The notes: generated from the letters alone by a model not told the origin. A DNA stretch of 64,000 bases from Methanoregula formicica SMSP (GCF_000327485.1 NC_019943.1:2356001-2420000), one strand, 5' to 3'. Numbered from the stretch's first letter, positions 26,914-36,447 are shown. Made by a program: numbers and translations.

Positions 26914-29901
26914 ATGACCTCACCCCCTTACCCCAAACGCCTCATCGAAGTCGATCTCCCGATCAAGAAAATCAGTGTGCACGCCCGTCGGGAAAAAGCA
27001 ATCCGTCACGGCCACATCTCGACGCTGCATATCTGGTGGGCTCGCCGTCCGCTTGCAGCCTGTCGGGCAGTGATCTGTGCAGCTCTCTGGCCAGACCCAG
27101 CTGATCAACTCTGCCCGGAATCATTCAAAGCAGAAGCAAAGAAACAGATGATGCAGTTCTGGAACCAAGCAGATACAGAGTCCCGAATCATTAACCATCC
27201 ACTTGAACTCCGTACAGCACTTCTTGATTTCATTGCTGATTTTGCGAACTGGGACAACTCAACTGATATGCGGTATTTGAATACGGCACGGGCACTAACG
27301 CAATCAGCGCATGAAGCATTGGGTGGGAAGCCAGGTTCTCGCCCGCTAGTTGTAGACCCGTTTGCTGGAGGGGGATCAATCCCACTCGAAGCACTTCGCA
27401 CTGGGGCCGATGCATATGCGAGTGATCTCAACCCGGTTGCGGTGCTGCTCAATAAGGTATTACTTGAATATATCCCGAAGTACGGGGAGTTACTCCCCGA
27501 CGAGGTGGCGAAATGGGGCAAGTGGATGAAAGTAGAAGCGGAAAAAGAACTCGCGGAGTATTATCCAAAAGATCCAGGCGGTGCGACACCAATTGCCTAC
27601 CTCTGGGCGAGGACGATCACCTGCGAGGGTCCGGGATGCGGGGTGGAGGTTCCGCTTATCCGTTCGCTTTGGCTTGCAAAGAAGTCTAACCGTTCCGTCG
27701 CCCTCCAGCTTATTCCAAATCCTGTTGAGAAGCGAGTAGATATTGAAATTATCCGCGATGCAAAGGCCGCTGAGGTGAAGAGTGGCACAGTGAAGCGGGG
27801 TTCGGCGACATGCCCCTGCTGCGGATATACTACTCCAGTGGCGTCAGTGCGGAAACAGCTCAAGGCTCGGCATGGCGGGACTGAAGACGCCCGAATGTTC
27901 TGTGTAGTGACGACGAAAACCTCCGAGCAAGGACGGTTCTATCGGTTACCTACACAGAGAGATCTTGATGTGGTACGGCGAGCGAAGGAAGAACTGGAGC
28001 GAAGGAAGAAGGCGTGGACAGGTGAGTTGAGTCTTGTCCCGAGTGAATCCACGACGCATTATCATACTTTTGTTAATCGGGGATCAATTTATGGAATGAA
28101 TACCTGGGATAATTATTTTACATCTCGACAGTTGTTATCTCTTTCATATTTGGTTAATTTGGTAAATAAAGTACGAAATAAAAGTATTTCCACTGGAAAT
28201 AAAGGGGTGGAGATTCCACTACAGACTTGTTTGGCATTTATCGTCGATAAATTAGCAGATAAAAGTAGTTCGTTGTGTCGTTGGAAATCATCCGCGGAAT
28301 ACATGGCGGGAAATACATTTAGCAGACAAGCATTGCCAATGGTTTTCGATTTTTGCGAGACAAATCTTTTCGGTGATGTAACAGGAGATATTAATTCCGA
28401 AGTTGTTTGGCTTGAAAAGATGCTACGACATGGGTGTTCATCACTAGATCATCAAGGTCATGTAGAACTAGCTTCTGCAACTTCTCATCCATTACCCAGC
28501 GATTCAGTTCAAGGATTTGTAACCGATCCCCCGTATTACTACTCAGTTCAATATGCGGATCTTTCAGACTTTTTTTATGTATGGCTTCATCGTAGTTTAG
28601 GCGCACTCTATCCAGAACTTTTTACCACTCAGTTCACTCCCAAAAATGATGAGATTATTGTTCAATCCCCTGGGCATGAATTTGCTGCAGAAGGAAAAAA
28701 TAAAAAATTTTATGAATCACGAATGCACGTGGCGATGGAAGAGGGGCGTCGAATTCTTGCTCCTAATGGGATTGGAGTTATCGTTTTCGCTAATACATCA
28801 ACGTCCGGATGGGAGACGATGCTTCAATCACTTGTTGAATCCGGCTGGGTGATTGTCGGATCCTGGCCAATCGATACAGAAATGGCTCAACGGATATTAG
28901 CACAGAACCGGTCGGTTCTCGCCTCCTCTATCCACCTCGTCTGTCGTCCACGCGAGACTCCTGATGGTTCCGTTCGTAGCGATGATGTGGGCGACTGGCG
29001 GGATGTACTCCACGAACTCCCGATCCGGATCCATGAATGGATGCCCCGGCTTGCTGCAGAAGGGGTTGTCGGTGCAGATGCGATCTTTGCTTGCCTCGGC
29101 CCCGCACTCGAAATTTATTCTCGATATTCCCGAGTGGAGAAGCCAAATGGGGAACAGGTGTTGCTTCACGAATATCTGGAGAAAGTCTGGGAAACGGTCG
29201 CACGGGAGGCACTCACAGTTATCTTCAAAGATGTCGATACGAGCGGGTTTGAAGAGGATGCCCGGCTCACGGCAATGTGGCTCTGGACACTCTTTGCAAA
29301 CAGTGGGGAAATAAACGGGGTGGCAGCATCAGAGCAAGACGATGATGACACCGTAGATGAGGATGAGAAGAGCACCGGGAAAAAGAGCGGGGCAAAGAGC
29401 GGGTTTATCCTTGATTACGATACAGCTCGTAAAATTGCCCAGGGGCTCGGGGCTCATCCGGATGAGATGAAGACACTGGTTGATGTCAAGGGCGATACAG
29501 CCCGGCTCCTGCCGGTCTCGGAGCGGGCACAATTTCTCTTCGGGAAACAGGGTGTTACAAAAATCCCTATAGTTGCGAAGAGGAAAGGCAAGCAGTTAAC
29601 GCTCGGCGAATCAACCGGGGACGGAGCTGATGATGCAGTCATTTCAGCAAAAGCCTCCATGGAGGGAGATTTTGACCTCGTGCTCGGGAAGACCGTGCTT
29701 GACAGTGTTCATCAGAGCATGCTCCTCTTCGGTGCCGGACGGAGCGATGCTCTCAAGACATTCCTTGTCGATAACGGAGCCGGCAAAGATCCCCGGTTCT
29801 GGCGGCTGGCACAGGCACTGTCGGCGTTGTACCCGAAATCGTGTGAAGAGAAGCGGTGGGTTGATGGGGTGCTCGCGAGGAAGAAGGGATTGGGGTTGTG
29901 A
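26914..29901 (+). CDS. DUF1156 DNA adenine methyltransferase
   Basis: 995 aa. The N-terminus (KRLIEVDLPIKKISVHARREKAIR..., WWARRPLAACR) is the DUF1156 signature. Motif I VVDPFAGGGSIPLEAL (about residue 146) binds SAM and the catalytic motif IV VTDPPYYYSVQYAD (about residue 536) indicates amino-group methylation. A CxxC pair (GSATCPCCGY) sits near residue 298. The acidic segment near 806-820 (EQDDDDTVDEDEKSTGKKSG) is a linker. In defence systems it would mark host DNA. Codons about 375-650 are clearly more AT-rich than the ends. Confidence 0.88.
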   Translation: MTSPPYPKRLIEVDLPIKKISVHARREKAIRHGHISTLHIWWARRPLAACRAVICAALWPDPADQLCPESFKAEAKKQMMQFWNQADTESRIINHPLELRTALLDFIADFANWDNSTDMRYLNTARALTQSAHEALGGKPGSRPLVVDPFAGGGSIPLEALRTGADAYASDLNPVAVLLNKVLLEYIPKYGELLPDEVAKWGKWMKVEAEKELAEYYPKDPGGATPIAYLWARTITCEGPGCGVEVPLIRSLWLAKKSNRSVALQLIPNPVEKRVDIEIIRDAKAAEVKSGTVKRGSATCPCCGYTTPVASVRKQLKARHGGTEDARMFCVVTTKTSEQGRFYRLPTQRDLDVVRRAKEELERRKKAWTGELSLVPSESTTHYHTFVNRGSIYGMNTWDNYFTSRQLLSLSYLVNLVNKVRNKSISTGNKGVEIPLQTCLAFIVDKLADKSSSLCRWKSSAEYMAGNTFSRQALPMVFDFCETNLFGDVTGDINSEVVWLEKMLRHGCSSLDHQGHVELASATSHPLPSDSVQGFVTDPPYYYSVQYADLSDFFYVWLHRSLGALYPELFTTQFTPKNDEIIVQSPGHEFAAEGKNKKFYESRMHVAMEEGRRILAPNGIGVIVFANTSTSGWETMLQSLVESGWVIVGSWPIDTEMAQRILAQNRSVLASSIHLVCRPRETPDGSVRSDDVGDWRDVLHELPIRIHEWMPRLAAEGVVGADAIFACLGPALEIYSRYSRVEKPNGEQVLLHEYLEKVWETVAREALTVIFKDVDTSGFEEDARLTAMWLWTLFANSGEINGVAASEQDDDDTVDEDEKSTGKKSGAKSGFILDYDTARKIAQGLGAHPDEMKTLVDVKGDTARLLPVSERAQFLFGKQGVTKIPIVAKRKGKQLTLGESTGDGADDAVISAKASMEGDFDLVLGKTVLDSVHQSMLLFGAGRSDALKTFLVDNGAGKDPRFWRLAQALSALYPKSCEEKRWVDGVLARKKGLGL

Positions 29902-29984
29902 TTAAAAATCAGAGGCGGCTTTAGTACTTCCACCGATCTTTAATCCCCAGAATTCGTATTTTCACTCTGCGCGGGAATGGATTA

Positions 29985-30015
29985 ATAGTTTATAAATCTC
30001 ACTAATTATTAGCAG
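29985..30015 (+). promoter_or_regulatory. Probable internal promoter of the accessory trio
   Basis: TTTATAAAT around 29988-29996 lies about 30 bp before the start at 30025, within a 123-bp gap, the only sizeable AT-rich gap between the methylase and the trio. This fits an archaeal TATA box. Confidence 0.45.
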
Positions 30016-30024
30016 AGATGCTGT

Positions 30025-31254
30025 ATGAGTTACATTGAGGTCGAGGAGCTGTCAAGGGAACCGGAGACCCTTATCCGTTCCTGCAAAATAAAAGTAAATG
30101 GAAAATCGTTCACCACTCCGAGCAGATCGGTTAGTGTAACGAAGTCAACAAAAACCGAACTAGATGTTGCAAAACCATTGATTACTCAAAACAATACCCC
30201 CCTCGGGGAGGTATATACAAGAATCAGTCTTGACGATCTTTCCCGGATTGCAGATGATAGCAAGCAAGGACATGAAAGAGGCGAGGAATTCAGCAAGAGT
30301 ATCTCCTTACGATTAGAACAATTGAGAGATCTCGGAACGATACCTTACCTTGTTATTTCAGTGGTCGATTCGAATGGCAATCCTTACAATCAGTTACCCG
30401 AGAAAAAAATCCTCGACTTGATTTTTAATTTGTTATGGGGTACCCAGAACAATGCAATTATTGTTCCTCCTCTGATGGGGATTTTCCCGGAAGAAAAACA
30501 ATACCTCGATCTGATCAATGCTTTGCATGAACGCCAGGAGTCAAGCAACGGACGCAAACCCCTCCCCATCATGCCGATTATTCCTTCAGCCTATGCACTT
30601 GTTGCACCAACACTCCTGAAACAGTACTGGGATATCGGATGCCGGTTATTTGCATTCAACTGTGAAAACAAAAAATACGGGGCGTTCGGTTTCGTCATTG
30701 AAAAGGCACATACAGAATTGGATAAATTCAGTAAGGAATCGAAGGAATCATACGCGATTCACGCTCTTAATTCAAAATTAAAGACTGGTAAGGGAGACAC
30801 AAGCCGTATCAACAGTATTCTTGGATCCGGCTTTGGATTTGACTCCTTCAGTTCTAACCATATAATTCCTAAATTTATCCCCCCGAGCACTGATATAAAG
30901 GATTTTTTCGTATTCAATGATGGAGATTATGGATTTTCATCGTTCTCAAAAGTGGTTGATCCCGACAAAGTGCTGAACACGAACATCTTCAAAAAATATG
31001 ATCTCGGCGAATTCGATAATTTGTCCTCAAGTGTGAAACTTAAAGTCTGCAACTCACACAATATCGAAAAAAGCATTCGGGAAATTCAGTCGTATCCGAA
31101 GTTCATTGAGAGTGAAAAATTAGTTACCTATCTATCGAATAAAGAGAAAATTAAAGGGGAGATCCTGGAGATCAAGAATATCGCCGGTCACATTAAAAAC
31201 CCTGAAATGGCCAATGAAAAGGCAAGTAAAAAGAAAAAGTGGTTTAAAAAATGA
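30025..31254 (+). CDS. Unknown 409-aa protein in defence island
   Basis: Not recognised. Residues about 95-260 alternate strands and helices (IPYLVISVVDSNGNPY, NAIIVPPLMGIFPEE, PIMPIIPSAYALVAPTLLKQYWDIGCRLFAFNCEN), which could be a TIM-barrel-like core (inference). Residues 270-300 contain GSGFGFDSFSSNHIIP. The C-terminus is Lys-rich (KASKKKKWFKK). It overlaps the following winged-helix gene by ATGA and lies between the methylase and the DUF499 ATPase, so a role in the same system, as sensor or effector, is plausible. Confidence 0.7.
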   Translation: MSYIEVEELSREPETLIRSCKIKVNGKSFTTPSRSVSVTKSTKTELDVAKPLITQNNTPLGEVYTRISLDDLSRIADDSKQGHERGEEFSKSISLRLEQLRDLGTIPYLVISVVDSNGNPYNQLPEKKILDLIFNLLWGTQNNAIIVPPLMGIFPEEKQYLDLINALHERQESSNGRKPLPIMPIIPSAYALVAPTLLKQYWDIGCRLFAFNCENKKYGAFGFVIEKAHTELDKFSKESKESYAIHALNSKLKTGKGDTSRINSILGSGFGFDSFSSNHIIPKFIPPSTDIKDFFVFNDGDYGFSSFSKVVDPDKVLNTNIFKKYDLGEFDNLSSSVKLKVCNSHNIEKSIREIQSYPKFIESEKLVTYLSNKEKIKGEILEIKNIAGHIKNPEMANEKASKKKKWFKK

Positions 31255-31727
31255 TTGAGAATTTATCCACTACACAACTGGCAATTTTGTCATTACTGAA
31301 GGCGAAGAATAAGAAGGACATCGAATATGCTCCGATTCCCGGTGTGACCCATGTTGTGAAGGAATTATTCGCACTGAAGAATACGAAGCTGGGAAACGAA
31401 TTACTTGATGAGTTAAATTTCGAACCGGATAATTTTGGTCCGTTTGATGAAACGGTTAGTGCAGCACTCGAAGACCTCAATGCGATAGGTTTAATCAGAG
31501 TCGATACGATCGGGTCGTCCCGACAGATACAATTAACGCAAAAGGGAAGAGAACTTTCCGATAGTATCTGGGATGTATTGGACGACGATGTGAAGGGGCT
31601 TGTTTCATACATTAAAATCAATTTCAATAATCTTTCAACAGAGGGTCTGTTAAATAAAATATATGCACTTTATCCTGAGATGACGGTGAATTCGAAGTCA
31701 CGGGTGGCATTAAAATATCGGCACTAG
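31251..31727 (+). CDS. Winged-helix protein (YwgA-like)
   Basis: 158 aa. LTTQ-type helices at the start, FEPDNFGPFDETVSAALEDLNAIGLI in the middle and a C-terminus YPEMTVNSKSRVALKYRH resemble YwgA-type winged-helix proteins often found beside toxins and defence genes. It may repress or neutralise the neighbouring PIN protein or regulate the trio. Coupled to the upstream gene (ATGA), 10 bp from the next. Confidence 0.65.
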   Translation: MIENLSTTQLAILSLLKAKNKKDIEYAPIPGVTHVVKELFALKNTKLGNELLDELNFEPDNFGPFDETVSAALEDLNAIGLIRVDTIGSSRQIQLTQKGRELSDSIWDVLDDDVKGLVSYIKINFNNLSTEGLLNKIYALYPEMTVNSKSRVALKYRH

Positions 31728-31737
31728 GAGATGCCAA

Positions 31738-32199
31738 ATGCTCTTTTTTGCGGACAGTTGTTTTTTTATCGGCCTTCATTATGATAAAGATAACAACCAC
31801 GATGCCGCAGAAGCAATCTGGAACCACCTGATCCAAGAGCAGATGATTGATGGGTTGAATTCTTTTTTAGTAACGGATTATATCCTCATCGAAGTTTTTC
31901 AGACACTACAAAATAAAATTGGTTTCAAAAAAACAAAGGACATCCACGGCAGTCTCATCGAAGGCTGCAAACTCCAGCATATCACGAGAGAGATGATCGA
32001 TAATGCCATTCATCAAAAATTACTTCCTTCCTGTAACCATTCAACAAAAAAGCCCAAAATCGGACTGGTTGATGGGACATCTTTGATTGTAATGGACCAG
32101 CAGGATATTCCAAGAATTATCAGTTTTGACGACCATTTCGATTCGATTCCTTTGATTAAGAGGATTTATAGTGTTGAGACTATTCCAAGCGCTCATTAA
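31738..32199 (+). CDS. PIN-domain ribonuclease
   Basis: 153 aa. The acidic residues of a PIN site are visible: D6 in LFFADSCFF, E in YILIEVFQTL (about 61), D in LVDGTSLIVM (about 120) and D in IISFDDHFD (about 138). PIN domains are metal-dependent RNases, often VapC-type toxins. Within a defence operon it may be the abortive effector, with the winged-helix protein as its partner. Confidence 0.82.
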   Translation: MLFFADSCFFIGLHYDKDNNHDAAEAIWNHLIQEQMIDGLNSFLVTDYILIEVFQTLQNKIGFKKTKDIHGSLIEGCKLQHITREMIDNAIHQKLLPSCNHSTKKPKIGLVDGTSLIVMDQQDIPRIISFDDHFDSIPLIKRIYSVETIPSAH

Positions 32200-32275
32200 C
32201 GAAGCAGCAGCCGATCATATCTTATAACTTTTTTAATCAAGGGGCGCAAATACTCCTCAACTGAGAAGGCGGCAC

Positions 32276-35221
32276 ATGGCACTAAAACCCTGGTACAAAA
32301 TCGTCACTCCCCGTGATGATCTCAAAGAAGGACGACCGCTAGATGCAGCGGAATTCGCAGTCAACCTGGATCTGGTCCGAAATGGTCAGGCAAGCGAGGA
32401 TTATCTCGACCCAAAACAGTTTTTCAAAAGAACGTACCTCACTGAGAATCTTACCGGTCTCGCTGCCGAAGTGATACGCCGCCTCTCCGGTGAACGCACA
32501 CAGACCTCTGCCGTCTTCAATCTCGCCACCCAGTTCGGCGGGGGAAAAACACACTCCCTCACGCTCCTCTACCATCTGGCAAAGGAAGGTCCGGCTGCAA
32601 ATAACCTGCCCGGGGTCATGACCATTCTCAACCGTGCAGAGATCGACACCGTGCCCAACGCCGCCATTGCCATCTTCGACGGGAAAGAATTCGATTCTTT
32701 GTCTGGCCGCGGTGGCGATGACGGGACGCCGCTGCGGAAAACTCCGTGGGGTGAAATCGCATTTCAGCTCGGCGGAGAGAAAGCGCTGAAAATTCTCAAG
32801 GAGCACGAGGAAAAACTGACCGCTCCTTCCGGGGACGTAATCCGGAAATTCCTGCCAAAAGACACGCCCTCCCTCATCCTCATGGACGAGCTCATGAATT
32901 ATGTGACCCGCACCCGCAAGAGCGGGCTTGCCGATCAATTCTATGCTTTCCTCCATAACCTCTCAGAAGCCGCGCGGGGAATGGATCGCGTTGTCCTTGT
33001 CGTTTCAGTGCCAGCGTCTGAGCTTGAGATGACACCGAGCGACCAGGAGGATTACGACAGGATCAAGAAACTCCTTGACCGTGTGGGAAAACCTGTCCAG
33101 ATCTCTCATGAAAAAGAAACTGCTGAAATCATCCGCCGCCGCCTCTTTGAATGGGAGGGTGTTCCGAACGAGGCAAATAAGATCATCCAGGAATATGCGG
33201 ACTGGGTTGTTGAACACCGGCAGCAGGTACCTTCATGGTTCCCGGTTGACCGGGCCCGTGAAGAGTTCAAAGCATCCTATCCTTTTCATCCGCTAGTTAT
33301 ATCAGTCTTTGAACGAAAATGGCGGGCACTCCCCCGGTTCCAGCAGACCCGCGGAGTATTGCGTATGCTTGCTCTTTGGGTCTCTCAGGCTTATCGGGAG
33401 GGCTATCTCGGTAAGCATAAAGACATCCTTATCGGGATCGGTTCCGCCCCTCTTGATGAATCCCTTTTCCGTGCTGCAGTCTTTGAACAGCTTGGGGAAT
33501 CGAGGCTTGAAGCGGCAGTAACAACCGATATCTGCGGTAAGAGTGACTCGAATGCTACACGACTTGACGCGGAAGCAACTGAACCGATCCGGAAAGCCCG
33601 GCTCCACCGCAAAGTAGCAACAACCATCTTCTTCGAATCCAATGGGGGTCAGGCAAGGACTGCAGAAGCGACGCTCTCGGAGATACGACTCGCGGTCGGG
33701 GAGCCGGACCTGGATATCGGTAACATCGAGACCGTACTTGAAGCACTCGCTCCACCAAACGGAGCCTGTTTCTATCTCGATGTCTCCAAAAACCGGTACT
33801 GGTTCAGCATGAAGCCGAACCTGTCCAAGGTTCTCGCTGACCGGAAAGCAAGTGTGGATCCCAAAAAGATCGACGAGCGGTTACTTGAAGAAATCCGGAA
33901 AGTCTTCACTGTTGGCGGGGGTATCGAAAGGATTTATTTCCCGACGAAGAGTGGTCAAATCCCGGATTCCGCACAACTCAAGCTTATCATAATTTCTCCG
34001 GGTTACCCGGCCACGGACTCACGCACCCTCGAATGCATCGACAAGATGACCAAAGAGTCTGGTTCTTCCGCCCGGACATTCAAAAACGCTCTCATCTGGG
34101 CCGTAGCAGATGACATCAATCAGCTGAAAGATGATACGAAAAAGGTTCTTGCATGGGAAGAGATCAAAGGTGAAAAAGATGAACTTGGCCTTGACGACAC
34201 CCAGAAGAAACAACTCGATGAACATGTCGGCAAAGCAGCACGGGATGTAAAAGAGAGCGTCTGGAGGACATACAAAAAAATTGCTGTTCTTGGCAAAGAC
34301 AACACCCTCAGGGTTATTGACCTTGGCCTTGTTCATTCAAGTTCTGCTGATTCCATGGTCCGCCTAATTCTGGACCGGCTCCGCAATGATGGTGATATCA
34401 CTGACGATGTAAGTCCAAACTTCCTGATACGGAACTGGCCTCCGGCGTTTAAGGAATGGAGTACTCGCTCGGTGCAGAATGTCTTTTATGCATCTCCGCT
34501 CTTCCCCCGGCTCACTCATCCCGAACGTGTCAAGGATGCAATCGTTCGAGGTGTCACTAACGGCGTATTGGCATATGTCGGAAAAGCAGGTACCAAGTAT
34601 GATCCGTTCCTCTACAAAACATCCGTCAGTCCCCTTGAAATAGAAATTTCTGATGATATATTCATCATCACCTCACAGGAAGCTGAAGAATACCTTGTTA
34701 GAACAAGAAAACCCGCATGCCTTACAACTCTGGAAATCGTCTCACATCAGGGTGAATGCAAACCCAATGAGTCGTTTACCTTCAGTGTGAAAGGATACGA
34801 CCAATATGATCAACCCATTGACGTGGAGGCAATTGTTTGGGAAGTAAATGGCGGGGAAATTGATGACCTGGGTAATTTTACATCCCCGGGCGCTGCCGGT
34901 GTTTATCAGATATCTGCACATTCGGGAAAAATCTGTGCAAATACCACAATCTCTGTCAGAGAAATCCATACCCAGATCCCTGGTGAGGAATTCCCTATTG
35001 CAGAACACGGCACCTATGCGGACGAACAGGTAATTTGGCAGGGAGAACTGACAAAACAGAAATGGATGTCATTTTTCACAAAGATCCTCAAGGACATTGA
35101 GAATGACAAGGGAATCCGGATTCATATTAACTTTTCAATCACCGATAACAAGGCAATAAGTCAGGACAGAATCAGAGAGATAGAAGCCGCGATGCGGGAG
35201 TTCGGGATGGATAAGAAATAA
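32276..35221 (+). CDS. DUF499 ATPase
   Basis: 981 aa. ATQFGGGKTHSL (about residue 90) is Walker A and SLILMDELMNYV (about residue 200) is Walker B of the DUF499 AAA-like family. Residues about 820-910 form an Ig-like beta domain (CKPNESFTFSVKGYDQYDQPIDV...), and the end is a charged domain. DUF499 ATPases travel with DUF1156 methylases and large helicases in antiviral islands. Separate from the trio by 76 bp. Substrate and oligomeric state unknown. Confidence 0.88.
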   Translation: MALKPWYKIVTPRDDLKEGRPLDAAEFAVNLDLVRNGQASEDYLDPKQFFKRTYLTENLTGLAAEVIRRLSGERTQTSAVFNLATQFGGGKTHSLTLLYHLAKEGPAANNLPGVMTILNRAEIDTVPNAAIAIFDGKEFDSLSGRGGDDGTPLRKTPWGEIAFQLGGEKALKILKEHEEKLTAPSGDVIRKFLPKDTPSLILMDELMNYVTRTRKSGLADQFYAFLHNLSEAARGMDRVVLVVSVPASELEMTPSDQEDYDRIKKLLDRVGKPVQISHEKETAEIIRRRLFEWEGVPNEANKIIQEYADWVVEHRQQVPSWFPVDRAREEFKASYPFHPLVISVFERKWRALPRFQQTRGVLRMLALWVSQAYREGYLGKHKDILIGIGSAPLDESLFRAAVFEQLGESRLEAAVTTDICGKSDSNATRLDAEATEPIRKARLHRKVATTIFFESNGGQARTAEATLSEIRLAVGEPDLDIGNIETVLEALAPPNGACFYLDVSKNRYWFSMKPNLSKVLADRKASVDPKKIDERLLEEIRKVFTVGGGIERIYFPTKSGQIPDSAQLKLIIISPGYPATDSRTLECIDKMTKESGSSARTFKNALIWAVADDINQLKDDTKKVLAWEEIKGEKDELGLDDTQKKQLDEHVGKAARDVKESVWRTYKKIAVLGKDNTLRVIDLGLVHSSSADSMVRLILDRLRNDGDITDDVSPNFLIRNWPPAFKEWSTRSVQNVFYASPLFPRLTHPERVKDAIVRGVTNGVLAYVGKAGTKYDPFLYKTSVSPLEIEISDDIFIITSQEAEEYLVRTRKPACLTTLEIVSHQGECKPNESFTFSVKGYDQYDQPIDVEAIVWEVNGGEIDDLGNFTSPGAAGVYQISAHSGKICANTTISVREIHTQIPGEEFPIAEHGTYADEQVIWQGELTKQKWMSFFTKILKDIENDKGIRIHINFSITDNKAISQDRIREIEAAMREFGMDKK

Positions 35222-35249
35222 AAATTGTGTTTCACCGTAATAAAAAAAA

Positions 35250-35318
35250 ACAGATTGGGCGAGGATCTCTCCCCGCCCTTCTACCCCTAGTATCCCCGAA
35301 GGGACACTAAAATATCGC
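35250..35318. terminator. Two hairpins between convergent genes
   Basis: GGGCG-AGG...CCCCGCCC (about 35257-35280) followed by TAGT-TCCC / GGGA-ACTA (about 35289-35311) lie between the DUF499 gene and the leftward cluster that faces it. They probably end transcripts from both sides. Confidence 0.5.
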
Positions 35319-35365
35319 CGTCCCGACCCAAGCCAGTTTCGTTTTCCGGGTGAAAACCCGGTCCC

Positions 35366-35818
35366 TTACGGCACCCCCGACGTGATAATCCCGACAATCT
35401 GCTGAGCTGTCGCAGGGTCCAGGACCCGGGCCAGCACCAGCCCCGCCATCGCGACGAACAGGGCCCAGAAGACCTTCTTCACCTGCCCATTCTTCCCGAA
35501 CGTATCGATCGCCGCATCAGTATCCGCCTTCATGCCGCGCTGGATCAGCTTCGGCAGGAAGACAAAGAGCGGCAGGAACAGGACAGCCGCCCCGATGAAT
35601 GCCAGGGACAACTCGGTCCGGCCCGCAAACCAGATCCCCGCAGGGACCGCAATGATCCCAGCCAGGACTCCGGCCATGCTCACTTCGCCAAGCCAGAACC
35701 AGGTTGTCCGCCCGGCAATATCGGCCTTCTCCGCATCGGTGAGAGCGGACAGGTCGAATGCCCCGATCGCGTGCAATACCCCGCACCAGAATGTGCGGAC
35801 CGCCGACCCGTCAGTCAT
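35366..35818 (-). CDS. Three-segment membrane protein, unknown
   Basis: 150 aa with about three hydrophobic segments (residues 42-66, 70-90, 113-133) and a short soluble N-terminus (LSALTDAEKADIAGRT). Unrecognised. It is the last gene of a leftward four-gene cluster and overlaps the previous one by 8 nt. Size and topology would fit a holin-like or virion membrane protein, but nothing proves it. Confidence 0.6.
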   Translation of the reverse strand: MTDGSAVRTFWCGVLHAIGAFDLSALTDAEKADIAGRTTWFWLGEVSMAGVLAGIIAVPAGIWFAGRTELSLAFIGAAVLFLPLFVFLPKLIQRGMKADTDAAIDTFGKNGQVKKVFWALFVAMAGLVLARVLDPATAQQIVGIITSGVP

Positions 35819-36293
35819 CGGCAGCCACGCCCTGGGCGATCAGGACCTCGAAGACCGGGCTGGTATACCCGCCATTCTCCGGGCTGAAATCCCGGACCCG
35901 GCCCATCTGTGCCCACTTCCGGCGACCGGTCCGTATCTGGACCGTGTGCTTTCCTGGGGCCCGGGGATAGACCCGGCGGCCATCGATATCCCGCATTTCC
36001 TGATAGGGGGGAATGTCGAACCAGTCCGGCCAGAACTGGACATTCCGCGGAATGTCCGTTCCCCGGTAAAGGTCCCGCAGCCGGATGGGCGCGAGGTTGT
36101 CATAGATCACATCAATAATCAGGTTCTCATCTCCCTGCTTGGGGTGCAGGGCCAGTTCATAGAAAATGGGGTTACGGCGCACTTCTTCCGGAGTGAGCGG
36201 TTTATCCGGGGTCAGCGGCTCGAGCCCGCTAAACTTTCCCCGGTACAGGCCAGTCACAGTTGCAACCGGCTGCATTGCGTTTTCAGGTTCCAT
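35811..36293 (-). CDS. Soluble 160-aa protein, unknown
   Basis: ATG 36293 (MEPENAMQPVATVTGLYRG) was preferred because the upstream in-frame text overlaps another gene. It appears beta-rich with many Pro and aromatic residues (FWPDWFDIPPYQEMRDIDG, HTVQIRTGRRKWAQMGRVRDF). No family recognised. Overlaps neighbours on both sides, so co-translated. Confidence 0.6.
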   Translation of the reverse strand: MEPENAMQPVATVTGLYRGKFSGLEPLTPDKPLTPEEVRRNPIFYELALHPKQGDENLIIDVIYDNLAPIRLRDLYRGTDIPRNVQFWPDWFDIPPYQEMRDIDGRRVYPRAPGKHTVQIRTGRRKWAQMGRVRDFSPENGGYTSPVFEVLIAQGVAADD

Positions 36294-36447
36294 GGTATCT
36301 CTCCTTGTAACTTTCGTGTTCCGTCCGGAGTTTCTTGAACTCCTCGACGATCTCATCATATTTGCCAATCTTCTGGTGGATGACAAACAGCATGGGATAG
36401 ATCGGGAGTACGACTCCCAGCAGAATCCCTAACGTATCAAGATCCAA
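36283..36447 (-). CDS. Small membrane-anchored coiled-coil protein, TTG start
   Basis: 54 aa. TTG at 36447 is preceded by GGAGG with 7 nt spacing. The product has one N-terminal hydrophobic segment (LGILLGVVLPIYPMLFVI) followed by a charged helix (YDEIVEEFKKLRTEHESYKERY). The stop TGA overlaps the start of the next gene. This architecture is common in small phage genes, but the protein is not recognised. Confidence 0.6.
   Translation of the reverse strand: MDLDTLGILLGVVLPIYPMLFVIHQKIGKYDEIVEEFKKLRTEHESYKERYHGT

Noticed and set aside
23448-35221. DISARM system call
   Set aside because: The helicase and methylase fit loosely, but DrmA, DrmB (DUF1998) and DrmC are absent and a DUF499 ATPase is present.
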